Source: Variovorax paradoxus (lineage in GTDB: Bacteria; Pseudomonadota; Gammaproteobacteria; Burkholderiales; Burkholderiaceae_C). From it: 64,000 bases of DNA. Positions 49,631-58,023 of this stretch are shown here, one piece after another. The stretch lies in assembly GCF_030815975.1 (NCBI RefSeq), contig NZ_JAUSXL010000002.1, positions 3,894,501 to 3,958,500 of the forward strand. Direction: 5' to 3'. Position numbers and translations under genes: made by a program. Position 1 is the stretch's first letter. Every line of letters starts with the position of its first letter. A model generated the notes under the pieces. It was given only the letters and a program-made list of their open reading frames with translations. It was not told the DNA's origin and searched no databases.

Positions 49631-51520
49631 CTATCTGCCGCGCATAAAAAGCGCGTCCAGCTCCCGGATCGACAGCTGCCGCCAAGTGGGGCGGCCATGG
49701 TTGCACTGGTCCGAACGCTCGGTGGCCTCCATTTGGCGTAACAAGGCGTTCATTTCGTCGACGGTGAGCTTGCGGTTGGCGCGCACCGCACCATGGCAGG
49801 CCATGGTCGAGAGCAATTCGTTCTGTGCCCGCTGTACCACGGTGCTGGCATCGTGCTGGGCCAGTTCGGCCAGCACGCTGCGCGCGAGTTCCACCGGATC
49901 GCCGTCGGCCAGCGTGCCCGGCACCGCGCGCACCGCAAGGGTGCGCGGCGAGAAAGGCGTAATTTCCAGGCCCAGCGTGGGCAGCACGGCGGCGCAGGCC
50001 TCGGCGGTGGCCACTTCCTGCGGCGTGGCCGCGAAGGTGGCCGGAATCAGCAGCGGCTGGCTCGTGATGGCGGCGCCGTCGAGCTGGGTCTTGAGCCGCT
50101 CGTAGACGATGCGTTCGTGGGCTGCGTGCATGTCGACCACGATCAGGCCCTGGCTGTTCTCGGCCAGGATGTAGATGCCCTGCAGCTGCGCCAGGGCGCG
50201 GCCCAGTGGCCAGGCTTGCTCGTGGGTGGCGAGGGCGCCTGCGCCAGTCGATTCGGCCGGCAGCCCGACAGGGGCCCGGAACGGCACGGGCGGCGCCTCG
50301 CCGGCCATCGGCCAGCGGGATGCGCCGGGCTCGGGTGCCGATTCGTTGCCGGTGCGCCGGGGCCACATGGCTTCGAAATCGCCGGCGCCGCGCTCCGCGG
50401 CCACGAAATTGATGCCGGGCTGGGCCCAGCCGGCGCCCGAGGCGGGCAGGTTCGGCTTGAAGAAGGGCTGTGGAGGCGCCGCCGACGCGGCGGCATCGCC
50501 AGCGCGCGGCGCGGCAAGCGCGTTCTCGATCGCGTGGCGCACCGCCTGGTGCACCTCGCGGCCATCGCGAAAACGCACCTCGATCTTGGTCGGATGCACG
50601 TTCACGTCGACCCGCGAGGGATCGATTTCGAGGTACAGCGCATACACGGGCTGGCGCTGGCCGTGCAGCACGTCTTCGTAGGCGCTGCGCACGGCATGCG
50701 AGAGCACCTTGTCGCGCACGAAGCGGCCGTTGACGTAGAAGAACTGCTGGTCGGCACGCGAGCGCGCGGCATCCGGAATGCCGGCACGGCCGGCGACGCG
50801 CACCGCACCGCCCAAATGGTCGACGACCACGCTCTGCGCCACGAAATCGTCGCTGAGCGCATCGGCCAGGCGCTGCTCGCGCTGGTCGGCGGCGCGCCAC
50901 TGCTCCATCAGCTTGCCGTCGTGCCACACCGAGAAGCCGACTTCGGGCCGCGCCAGTGCATGGCGGCGCACGGCCTCGATGCAATGGGCCAGTTCGGTGG
51001 CATCGGTCTTCAGGAACTTGCGCCGCGCCGGCGTCGCGAAGAACAGCTCGCGCACCTCGACCGTGGTGCCGACGGCGCGGGCCACCGGCCGCAGTTCGCC
51101 GGTGCGGCCGTCGAGCGCGAAGGCGCCGTCGGCGCCCGCAAAGCGCGAAAGAATGCTGAGCTCCGCAATGGCGTTGATGGCCGCGAGGGCCTCGCCGCGA
51201 AACCCCATGGTGCCCACGGTCTCGAGATCGTTCAGGCTCGCGATCTTGCTGGTGGCATGGCGGCGCAGCGCCACCGTGAGTTCCTCCCGCGGAATGCCCT
51301 GGCCGTCGTCTTCGACCGAGATCAGCCGCACGCCGCCCGAGGCCAGCCGCACCGTGACCTGGCGCGCGCCGGCGTCCAGGGCGTTGTCGAGCAGTTCGCG
51401 CACCACGGAGGCCGGCCGTTCGACCACTTCGCCCGCGGCGATCTGGCTGATCAGTTCGTCGGGAAGCTCGCGGATGGGACGGCGTTGGAGGGACGGAATG
51501 GAAGAGGGAAGGGCGCTCAC
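49631..51520 (-). CDS. mutL: DNA mismatch repair protein MutL
   Basis: A 629-residue GHKL ATPase that links mismatch recognition to strand removal. N-terminal motifs: ELLDNALDAGA, EDDGQGIP and TMGFRGEALAAI; a Pro/Ala linker covers about residues 345-430. The C-terminal dimer domain contains DMHAAHERIVYE (D463 onwards), fitting the DQHA(X)2E(X)4E endonuclease motif, and a late CNHGRPT, so it should nick DNA itself, as in bacteria lacking MutH. It starts at GTG 51520 without a Shine-Dalgarno sequence. Confidence 0.97.
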   Translation of the reverse strand: MSALPSSIPSLQRRPIRELPDELISQIAAGEVVERPASVVRELLDNALDAGARQVTVRLASGGVRLISVEDDGQGIPREELTVALRRHATSKIASLNDLETVGTMGFRGEALAAINAIAELSILSRFAGADGAFALDGRTGELRPVARAVGTTVEVRELFFATPARRKFLKTDATELAHCIEAVRRHALARPEVGFSVWHDGKLMEQWRAADQREQRLADALSDDFVAQSVVVDHLGGAVRVAGRAGIPDAARSRADQQFFYVNGRFVRDKVLSHAVRSAYEDVLHGQRQPVYALYLEIDPSRVDVNVHPTKIEVRFRDGREVHQAVRHAIENALAAPRAGDAAASAAPPQPFFKPNLPASGAGWAQPGINFVAAERGAGDFEAMWPRRTGNESAPEPGASRWPMAGEAPPVPFRAPVGLPAESTGAGALATHEQAWPLGRALAQLQGIYILAENSQGLIVVDMHAAHERIVYERLKTQLDGAAITSQPLLIPATFAATPQEVATAEACAAVLPTLGLEITPFSPRTLAVRAVPGTLADGDPVELARSVLAELAQHDASTVVQRAQNELLSTMACHGAVRANRKLTVDEMNALLRQMEATERSDQCNHGRPTWRQLSIRELDALFMRGR

Positions 51521-51526
51521 GCGAGC

Positions 51527-51532
51527 ATTCTA
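51527..51532 (-). promoter_or_regulatory. Candidate -10 for mutL (leaderless)
   Basis: On the minus strand TAGAAT is followed by six bases (GCTCGC) and then the GTG start of mutL, putting +1 at or next to the start codon. Confidence 0.45.
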
Positions 51533-51666
51533 GAAGCCGGCCGCCGCGGCGTCGTGCAGCCTCCGCCAGCCCTTCAGCCCGGCATCGGCAGGCCCGATCC
51601 GGATGTATCGACCTGTCATCGAGGGTCTCCGAATTCGTCATGGGACGCCACGCGGCGCGCAGCAAG

Positions 51667-51672
51667 GATAAT
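51667..51672 (+). promoter_or_regulatory. Candidate -10 for dedA (leaderless)
   Basis: GATAAT ends eight bases before the dedA ATG at 51681. The sequence ATAATCCGCG is shared with the element before the DUF1178 gene. Confidence 0.45.
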
Positions 51673-51680
51673 CCGCGACC

Positions 51681-52349
51681 ATGGAAATCATCAGCTTTCT
51701 CGTCGACTTCATCCTGCACGTCGACAAACATCTCGAGGCCTTCGTCGTTGCCTATGGCCCCTGGGTCTATGCGCTGCTCTTCCTGATCGTGTTCGTGGAG
51801 ACCGGCGCGGTGGTGATGCCCTTCCTGCCCGGCGATTCGCTGCTGTTCATCGTGGGCGCGCTGTGCGGCGTGGGGCTCATGAGCTTTCCGCTGGCCTGCG
51901 CGGTGCTCATTGCCGCGGCCATTCTGGGCGACCAGTGCAACTACAGCATCGGCCGCTATTTCGGGCCCAAGGTCTTCCAGTGGGAGAACTCGCGCTTCTT
52001 CAACCGCAAGGCCTTCGACCAGGCCCATGCGTTCTATGAGCGCTACGGCGGCGTCACGATCATCCTTGCGCGCTTCATGCCCTTCATCCGCACCTTCGCG
52101 CCCTTCGTGGCCGGCGTGGCCGAAATGAGCCGCGCGAAATTCACCATGTTCAACGTGGTCGGCGCGCTGATCTGGGTGCTCGGCATCGCAACGGCGGGTT
52201 ACTTTTTCGGCAACCTGCCGTTCGTGCGCGAGCATCTCGACAAGATCATCTGGGCGCTGATCTTCGTGCCGGGTCTGATCGCGATCTTCGGCGCCTGGCG
52301 TGCGTCGCGCGCGGAGAAGGCGCGCGCGCAGCTGCCTTCGAAGGCCTGA
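51681..52349 (+). CDS. DedA family membrane protein
   Basis: A 222-residue inner-membrane protein of the DedA/SNARE-associated family, whose better-known members flip undecaprenyl phosphate or phospholipids and affect envelope stress. It has five or six hydrophobic segments, with ETGAVVMPFLPGDSLLFIVG near the start and the conserved arginine motif ARFMPFIRTFAPFVAGVAEM. Length is usual. It is flanked by mutL (divergent) and the glycine-zipper gene (convergent). Confidence 0.93.
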   Translation: MEIISFLVDFILHVDKHLEAFVVAYGPWVYALLFLIVFVETGAVVMPFLPGDSLLFIVGALCGVGLMSFPLACAVLIAAAILGDQCNYSIGRYFGPKVFQWENSRFFNRKAFDQAHAFYERYGGVTIILARFMPFIRTFAPFVAGVAEMSRAKFTMFNVVGALIWVLGIATAGYFFGNLPFVREHLDKIIWALIFVPGLIAIFGAWRASRAEKARAQLPSKA

Positions 52350-52356
52350 TCGCCGG

Positions 52357-52384
52357 CAAAAAAAAGCGCGCCCGTGGCGCGCTT
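52357..52384 (-). terminator. Rho-independent terminator of the glycine-zipper gene
   Basis: An 8-bp GC-rich stem (AAGCGCGC 52364-52371 with 52377-52384) has a nine-base A-run on its left, which is a T-run downstream on the minus strand. It ends transcription of the minus-strand gene and may also catch dedA reads. Confidence 0.8.
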
Positions 52385-52403
52385 CAATGAGAGTGGAATA
52401 GGG

Positions 52404-52694
52404 TCAGTATCTCGGCCCGTTGTTGGGGTAGTAGCCGCTCGGCGGATAGGCGCGCTGGCTCTCGTAGTAGTTGCGTTCGTCCACACTGCGTCCCACTTGA
52501 TTGCCGATCACACCACCAATGGCTGCGCCGCCCAGGGTACTGCCGGTGTTGCCGCCAATGGCGTGGCCCACTGCCGCGCCGCCAAGCGCGCCAATGCCGG
52601 TGCCCAGATTCTGATTGGGGCCGGATGCGCAGCCTGCCAGTGCCATGGCCGTGGTTGCCGCCGCAGCGGCAATCCAGATTCGTGTCTTCATCAT
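52404..52694 (-). CDS. Glycine-zipper lipoprotein (SlyB-like small)
   Basis: A 96-residue lipoprotein: signal peptide and lipobox LAGC (C22), then a glycine zipper with repeats of GxxxG type (GTGIGALGGAAVGHAIGGNT and GSTLGGAAIGGVIGNQVGRS), then a Tyr/Pro/Asn-rich tail. It is likely an outer-membrane-associated stress lipoprotein. AAGGTGG stands five bases before ATG 52694; alternative starts at 52691 (ATG) or 52703 (GTG) change only a few residues. Confidence 0.85.
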   Translation of the reverse strand: MMKTRIWIAAAAATTAMALAGCASGPNQNLGTGIGALGGAAVGHAIGGNTGSTLGGAAIGGVIGNQVGRSVDERNYYESQRAYPPSGYYPNNGPRY

Positions 52695-52824
52695 GATGTC
52701 CACCTTTCCAGAGTGATGGGACCATGATGGTCAAAAGGCGCCGGCACCCTGTGTAGGAGCCTGCCGCGCTTGCCTGTGCGCTGCCACGGGCCGCTCGGCG
52801 TGGGACGGCAGGGCGAGCGGAGCC

Positions 52825-54384
52825 CTAGAGCTGGCGGCTGCGCGCCAGCGGCGGGTTCTGCGCAAAGTAGCGCTGGATGCCGCGCATCAGCGCATCGGAA
52901 AGGCTTTCCTGGTAGCTCACGCTGCGCAGGTTCGCTTCTTCTTCAGGGTTGCTGATGAACGCCGTTTCGACCAGCACGCTCGGGATGTCGGGTGCCTTGA
53001 GCACCGCGAAGCCGGCCTGCTCGACGAGCGGCTTGTGCAGCCGCGCGCCGATGCCGCGGATCTCGCCGAGCATGGCGCCGCCGAGCTTGAGGCTGTCGTT
53101 GATCTGCGCCGTGGTGCTCATGTCGAGCAGCGCGCGCTGCACCTGCACTTCGTGGTTGCCGACGTTCACGCCGCCCACCTTGTCGGCTTCGTTTTCCTTG
53201 TTGGCGAGCCAGCGCGCGGCGCTGCTCGAGGCGCCGCTCTGGCTCAGCGCAAAGACGCTCGCGCCGCGCGCGGCGGGCGTGGTGAACGCATCGGCGTGGA
53301 TGCTCACGAAGAGGTCGGCCTGCACGCGCCGCGCCTTCTGCACGCGCACGCCCAGCGGCACGAAGAAATCGGCGTCACGCGTGAGAAACGCGCGCATCGG
53401 GTTGCCGTTGACGCTGCTGGCGTTGATGCGGTCGCGCAGGCGGTGCGCAATCTGCAGCACGATGTCTTTCTCCCGCGTGCCGTTGGGACCGATGGCGCCC
53501 GGGTCTTCGCCGCCATGGCCTGGATCGAGCGCCACGATGATGATGCGGTCGGTGCGGCTTGCGGTGGCGCTGCTGCGCGCGGGGGCCAGGGGCGCAACAG
53601 GTGCAGCAGGTGGAACGGGCGCAATGGGCGCAATGGGCGCTGGTGGCGCGACAAGGCCGGGCCGTGTCGACTGCTGCGCCATCAGTTCGCCCAGCGGATC
53701 GGGTGCGGGCCCGGCCGCCGCGGCCGGCGGGCGGGCGGGCGGCGGCGCGATGCTGTCGGGCGCAGGGCGCGGCGCGGGCACGTTGGGCGAAGGCCGCACG
53801 AGGATCGGCGGTCCGCCGTCGGGCGCAAGGCGCGAAGAGGGCGCGGTGGGCGGCGGCACCGCGGGTGCCGTGGCCACGGCGGTGTCGTTGCCGCCGCCGC
53901 CGCTGCGCGGCGCCTCGCGCAGGCGCTCGGTGATCAGCGCCTCCATTGGATCGACGGCTTTTTCGGGGTACAGGTCGAGCACCAGCCGGTGCCTGTACGC
54001 GGCAATGGGCGCGAGCGAGAACACCTGGGGCACCACGGCCTGCTTGAGGTCGAACACGATGCGCACCACCTTCGGCGCGTTCTGGCCCACGCGCAGGCCG
54101 TTGATGTACGGATCGCCGGGCTTGATCTTGCCGACCAGTTCGCGCAGCTCGGGATTGAGATCGATGCCTTCGATGTCCACCGCCAGCCGCGGCGGACTGC
54201 CGACGACCAACTGCTGCGAATGCAGCCGCGCATCGGATTCGATGGTCACGCGCGTGTAGTCGGCCGCAGGCCATACACGCACCGCGAGGATGGTGGCGCC
54301 GCGCGCGATCTGGTGCACGCCGAGCATCAGCGCGATGCTGCCGCCCTGGAGCAGCACGCGCCGCTTGAGGCCGCTCGCCTTCAT
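52825..54384 (-). CDS. amiC: N-acetylmuramoyl-L-alanine amidase (AmiC type)
   Basis: A 519-residue periplasmic amidase that splits septal peptidoglycan between daughter cells. A Tat-like signal (KRRVLLQGGS) is followed by an AMIN domain (about 30-140), a long Pro/Ala/Arg linker (about 165-285) and a zinc amidase domain with IIVALDPGHGGEDPGA, SIHADAF and VLVETAFISNPEEE. Family length is usually shorter; the excess is the linker. Its ATG overlaps the tsaE stop (ATGA), so the two are coupled. It may also be annotated amiB. Confidence 0.95.
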   Translation of the reverse strand: MKASGLKRRVLLQGGSIALMLGVHQIARGATILAVRVWPAADYTRVTIESDARLHSQQLVVGSPPRLAVDIEGIDLNPELRELVGKIKPGDPYINGLRVGQNAPKVVRIVFDLKQAVVPQVFSLAPIAAYRHRLVLDLYPEKAVDPMEALITERLREAPRSGGGGNDTAVATAPAVPPPTAPSSRLAPDGGPPILVRPSPNVPAPRPAPDSIAPPPARPPAAAAGPAPDPLGELMAQQSTRPGLVAPPAPIAPIAPVPPAAPVAPLAPARSSATASRTDRIIIVALDPGHGGEDPGAIGPNGTREKDIVLQIAHRLRDRINASSVNGNPMRAFLTRDADFFVPLGVRVQKARRVQADLFVSIHADAFTTPAARGASVFALSQSGASSSAARWLANKENEADKVGGVNVGNHEVQVQRALLDMSTTAQINDSLKLGGAMLGEIRGIGARLHKPLVEQAGFAVLKAPDIPSVLVETAFISNPEEEANLRSVSYQESLSDALMRGIQRYFAQNPPLARSRQL

Positions 54385-54890
54385 GCGCCGGCGTGCGTCA
54401 GCAGGTCGCTGCCGCGAGGAGTGTTCGCCAAGAGGGTCACGCTGCGTGTGTCGTCTGTCATTGCTTCTATTTTAATAGCGAGGTCGGCAATTGGTGTGCG
54501 GCCGGCAGCGTTTTCTGGCCACTCCGCGAGCTTGAGGCCCGGTCCCGCGAAGATGTCGCGGAAGCCGGCGTCGTCCCACTCGCGCGGATCGTTGAAGCGG
54601 TAGAAGTCGAAATGGAAGATGGCAAGGCCGTCGGGCGCCTCGTGCGGCTCGACCACCGCATAGGTCGGGCTCTTGATGCGGCCCTCGATGCCGAGCGCGC
54701 GCAGCAGGTGGCGCACGAAGGTGGTCTTGCCGGCGCCGAGATCGCCATGCAGCGCGATGAAGGCATCGCGCAGCGCGGGCGAGGCCGCCAGCGCGCGCGC
54801 GAAGGCGGCGGTGTCGTCCTCGCTGCGCCAGTGCAGCGTGCGGCCGGCGTTCTTCGGAATTTCTACAATCGGCAAGTGATCGTCAGCCAT
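54381..54890 (-). CDS. tsaE: tRNA threonylcarbamoyladenosine biosynthesis ATPase TsaE
   Basis: A 169-residue P-loop protein that assists TsaB/TsaD in making t6A37 in tRNA. The P-loop is HGDLGAGKTTFVRHLLRALG, then SPTYAVVEPHEA, HFDFYRF and LAEWPENA. The ATG at 54890 overlaps the 5' end of the divergent queG gene by 15 bases; a TTG at 54875 would just avoid the overlap but removes five residues. It overlaps amiC downstream. Confidence 0.95.
   Translation of the reverse strand: MADDHLPIVEIPKNAGRTLHWRSEDDTAAFARALAASPALRDAFIALHGDLGAGKTTFVRHLLRALGIEGRIKSPTYAVVEPHEAPDGLAIFHFDFYRFNDPREWDDAGFRDIFAGPGLKLAEWPENAAGRTPIADLAIKIEAMTDDTRSVTLLANTPRGSDLLTHAGA
54864..54869 (+). promoter_or_regulatory. Candidate -10 for queG inside tsaE
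   Basis: TACAAT lies inside the tsaE coding region and ends six bases before the queG GTG start (54876), again a leaderless layout. No good -35 is present. Confidence 0.4.
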
Positions 54891-55952
54891 CCACTCGTTG
54901 CTCGTATTCAGGCATTGGCCCGGGAACTCGGATTCTCCCAAATCGGAATCGCGGGCGTCGATCTATCGAGCGCCGAGGAAGGTCTGATGCAATGGCTGGC
55001 CCATGGGTTCCATGGCGAGATGAAATACATGGCAACGCATGGCACGCGCCGCGCGCGGCCGGCCGAACTGGTGCCGGGCACGGTGAGCGTCATCACGGCG
55101 CGCATGGACTACCTGCCGCGCGACACGCCGCTCGATGATTGGCAGGCCGTGGAATTCGAGCGCCTCGCGCGGCCCGGCGAAGCGATCGTCTCGGTCTATG
55201 CGCGCGGCCGCGACTACCACAAGGTGCTGCGTGCGCGGCTGGCCAGGCTGGCCGAGCGCATCGCCGAGGAAGTGGGGCCGTTCGGCCATCGCGCCTTCAC
55301 CGATTCGGCCCCGGTGCTCGAAGCCGAACTCGCATCGCGCAGCGGCCAGGGCTGGCGCGGCAAGCACACGCTGGTGCTGGACCGCGGCGCGGGCTCGATG
55401 TTCTTCCTGGGCGAGATCTACGTCGACATGGCGCTGCCCGAAAGCGAGCCGGTCAGCGCGCATTGCGGGAGCTGCAGCGCCTGTATCGATATCTGCCCGA
55501 CCAAGGCCATCGTCGCGCCATACCGGCTCGATGCGCGGCGCTGCATTTCGTACCTGACCATCGAGCACGGCGGACCGATCCCGCTGGAGCTTCGGCCCCT
55601 GATGGGCAACCGCATCTACGGCTGCGACGACTGCCAGCTGATCTGCCCCTGGAACAAGTTCGCGAAGAAGAGCGCGCTGCCCGACTTCGACGCGCGCGAA
55701 GGGCTGACCGGCCAGGCACTGGCTGCGCTCTTTGCCTGGAGCGAGGAAGATTTTCTGCGCTTCACCGAAGGCAGCCCGATCCGGCGCATCGGGCATGAAC
55801 GCTGGCTGCGCAACATCGCCGTGGCGCTGGGAAACGCGCTGCGCGCGGGCGAGAGCGGCGCCGCGGAGGCGCTGGCCACGCGGGCCTCGGATGCCAGCGA
55901 GCTGGTGCGCGAGCATGTGGCCTGGGCGCTGGCGCAGCGGCCCGAACGCTGA
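54876..55952 (+). CDS. queG: Epoxyqueuosine reductase QueG
   Basis: A 358-residue cobalamin- and iron-sulfur-dependent enzyme for the last step of queuosine formation in tRNA. It starts at GTG with LVARIQALARELGFSQIGIA, and has two ferredoxin clusters: C197 onwards (CGSCSACIDICP) and IYGCDDCQLICPWN, separated by CISYLTIEHGGPIPLELRP. The C-terminal HEAT-like part is short. The gene ends seven bases before the end of the convergent transporter gene. Confidence 0.96.
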   Translation: MIVSHPLVARIQALARELGFSQIGIAGVDLSSAEEGLMQWLAHGFHGEMKYMATHGTRRARPAELVPGTVSVITARMDYLPRDTPLDDWQAVEFERLARPGEAIVSVYARGRDYHKVLRARLARLAERIAEEVGPFGHRAFTDSAPVLEAELASRSGQGWRGKHTLVLDRGAGSMFFLGEIYVDMALPESEPVSAHCGSCSACIDICPTKAIVAPYRLDARRCISYLTIEHGGPIPLELRPLMGNRIYGCDDCQLICPWNKFAKKSALPDFDAREGLTGQALAALFAWSEEDFLRFTEGSPIRRIGHERWLRNIAVALGNALRAGESGAAEALATRASDASELVREHVAWALAQRPER

Positions 55953-55959
55953 ACGAACC

Positions 55960-56877
55960 CTAGCGCGGCAGCGCCAGCGCAAACGGCAGGCTCGCCACCC
56001 CCAGCAAGGTGGACAGCGTCACGAGGCCCGCCACGTACGGTCCGTTGTAGCCCATGCGTGCCGCCAGCACATAGGCGCTGGAGGCCGTGGGCACGGCGGA
56101 AAACGCCATCAGCACCGAGGCCTGGGTCGCGTCCAGCCGCAGCGCAAGAGACAGGCCCCAGGCCACCAGCGGCAGGAACAGATGCCTGATGGACAGTACC
56201 GACACCGCGAGCACCTTGCCGCACCCCAGCGTGGCGAACTGCATGCCCGCACCCGCTGCCAGCAGGCCGAGCGCGAGCGATGCGGCACCGATGCGCGTGA
56301 GCGTGGGCGTGGCCCAGCTCGGAACGGTGAAGCCCAGCACGTTGGCCAGCAGCCCGGCCAGCGTGGCGACGATCAGCGGGTTGCGCACCAGCTGCCGCGC
56401 GAAGCCGCTCTCGGCATGCCGCGCCATCGGCCAGACGGCCGCGATGTTGAACATCGGCACGCACACGCCGATCAGCACCGCGATCAGCAGCAGGCCCTGC
56501 GCACCGGCCAGCCGTTCGGCCAGCGCAAGGCAGATGAAGGAGTTGAAGCGGAATGCGATCTGCGCGCTGGCGGCATGGTCGCGGCGGTCGATGTGCGACG
56601 CGAGGCCGGGCACATGGGGCAGCGCGTAGGCCATCGCGATGCCGCAGAGGCCGATGCCCACGCCCGCGGTCAGCAGGCTCGAGGTGGCGGCAAAATCGAG
56701 CGGGCTGCGCACGATCGAATGAAACAGCAGCACCGGGAATAGAAAGTAGTACACCAGGCTTTCGACCTGGTCCCACACGCGGCGGTCGAGCGCGGTGTAG
56801 CGGCAAAGCAGCCAGCCGATGGCAATGAGCGAAAAATCCGGGAAGAGCAGCTGTGCGAAGTTCACCGCTTCGAGCAT
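55960..56877 (-). CDS. AEC family transporter
   Basis: A 305-residue membrane protein of the auxin-efflux-carrier (AEC) family, with about ten hydrophobic helices. Family pattern: NFAQLLFPDFSLIAIGWLLC at the start, VYYFLFPVLLFHSIVRSPLD, and VLMAFSAVPTASSAYVLAAR in the C-terminal bundle. Such proteins move organic anions such as malate; the substrate is not evident. The ATG at 56877 is preferred over one 11 codons upstream, which adds a polar stretch before helix 1. Confidence 0.88.
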   Translation of the reverse strand: MLEAVNFAQLLFPDFSLIAIGWLLCRYTALDRRVWDQVESLVYYFLFPVLLFHSIVRSPLDFAATSSLLTAGVGIGLCGIAMAYALPHVPGLASHIDRRDHAASAQIAFRFNSFICLALAERLAGAQGLLLIAVLIGVCVPMFNIAAVWPMARHAESGFARQLVRNPLIVATLAGLLANVLGFTVPSWATPTLTRIGAASLALGLLAAGAGMQFATLGCGKVLAVSVLSIRHLFLPLVAWGLSLALRLDATQASVLMAFSAVPTASSAYVLAARMGYNGPYVAGLVTLSTLLGVASLPFALALPR

Positions 56878-56980
56878 AAACCGTGGCCGACCATGGGTAT
56901 TCCACAGCACGGGGTAAATCGCGAAGCGGCTAGCATCCGGTGCTTTGATTTTTCGACATTACTCAATCAAGGAGATGCAG

Positions 56981-57955
56981 ATGCAACGTCGTCAATGGGG
57001 GGCCATGGTGGGGGCCGCCGCGCTGGTCGCGGCCGCGGGCCAGAGCTTCGCGCAGGGTTATCCCAACAAGCCGATCGAACTGAGCGTTCCCTTTGCGCCG
57101 GGTGGCACCACCGACATCGTGGCGCGTGTGATTTCCGATCCGCTGGGCAAGGTGCTGGGCCAGCCGGTGGTGGTGATCAACCGCGCGGGCGGCGGCGGCA
57201 TCGTGGGTGCGGCCGAAACGGCGCGCGCCACGCCCGACGGCTACAAGCTCGGCGTTGCCACGGTCTCGAGCACGGCGGCCAACCCGGCCATCAATCCCAA
57301 GGTGCCGTACGACCCGATCAACGACTTCACGCCGATCATCAACATCGCGGCCACGCCCAACATCATTGCGGTCAACCCGAGCTTCCCGGCCAAGAACTAC
57401 GCGGAGTTCGTGGCCGAGCTCAAGAAGAACCCCGGCAAGTATTCGTACGCCTCGTCGGGCACGGGCGGCATCGGCCACCTGCTGATGGAGCTCTACAAGA
57501 GCCTCACCAACACCTTCGTCACGCACATTCCCTACCGCGGCGCGGGCCCCGCGCTCAACGACGTGGTGGCCGGCCAGGTGCCGATCATGTTCGACAACAT
57601 CCCGTCGGCCATGCCTTTCATCCAGAGTGGACGGCTGGTGCCCATCGTGGTGTCGGCGCCGCAGCGCCTGGCCGCGCTGCCCAACGTGCCGACCTTCAAG
57701 GAAGTCGGGCTCGAGCCGGTCAACCGCATGGCGTACTACGGCATCCTGGGCCCCAAGGGCCTGCCGAAGGAAGTGGTCGACAAGATCAGCGCCGGCGTCA
57801 AGAAGGCGGTGGAAGACCCGGCCGTGAAGAAGCGCATCGAGGACACGGGTTCGCTGATCGTGGCCAATACGCCCGAGCAGTTCGCCGCGCAGATCAAGGC
57901 CGAGTACGAGGTCTACAAGCAGGTGGTGGTGAAGCAGAAGCTCAAGCTGGACTGA
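56981..57955 (+). CDS. Bug-family (TctC) tripartite tricarboxylate binding protein 1
   Basis: A 324-residue periplasmic protein: signal peptide ending near QSFAQ, then [20 protein letters not shown], the Bug hallmark, [20 protein letters not shown] and the C-terminal helix. AAGGAG directly abuts an ATG at 56975, so the ATG at 56981 with proper spacing is the better start. No TctA/TctB membrane partners are near, so it is an orphan receptor whose ligand (probably a carboxylate) is unknown. A strong terminator follows. Confidence 0.92.
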   Translation: MQRRQWGAMVGAAALVAAAGQSFAQGYPNKPIELSVPFAPGGTTDIVARVISDPLGKVLGQPVVVINRAGGGGIVGAAETARATPDGYKLGVATVSSTAANPAINPKVPYDPINDFTPIINIAATPNIIAVNPSFPAKNYAEFVAELKKNPGKYSYASSGTGGIGHLLMELYKSLTNTFVTHIPYRGAGPALNDVVAGQVPIMFDNIPSAMPFIQSGRLVPIVVSAPQRLAALPNVPTFKEVGLEPVNRMAYYGILGPKGLPKEVVDKISAGVKKAVEDPAVKKRIEDTGSLIVANTPEQFAAQIKAEYEVYKQVVVKQKLKLD

Positions 57956-57973
57956 GCCTCGCCCACCCTGCCG

Positions 57974-58010
57974 AAGCCGCCCGCGCCACGGGCGGCTTTT
58001 TTCTTTTTGT
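57974..58010 (+). terminator. Rho-independent terminator after Bug gene 1
   Basis: A perfect 10-bp stem (57974-57983 with 57989-57998, loop CGCCA) is followed by an uninterrupted T-rich run (TTTTTTCTTTTT). It ends the first Bug transcript just before xerD. Confidence 0.95.
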
Positions 58011-58016
58011 TATCTT
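58011..58016 (+). promoter_or_regulatory. Candidate -10 for xerD
   Basis: TATCTT ends seven bases before the xerD ATG, directly after the T-run of the terminator. A weak match; listed because the leaderless spacing repeats. Confidence 0.3.
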
Positions 58017-58023
58017 GCAGCCC

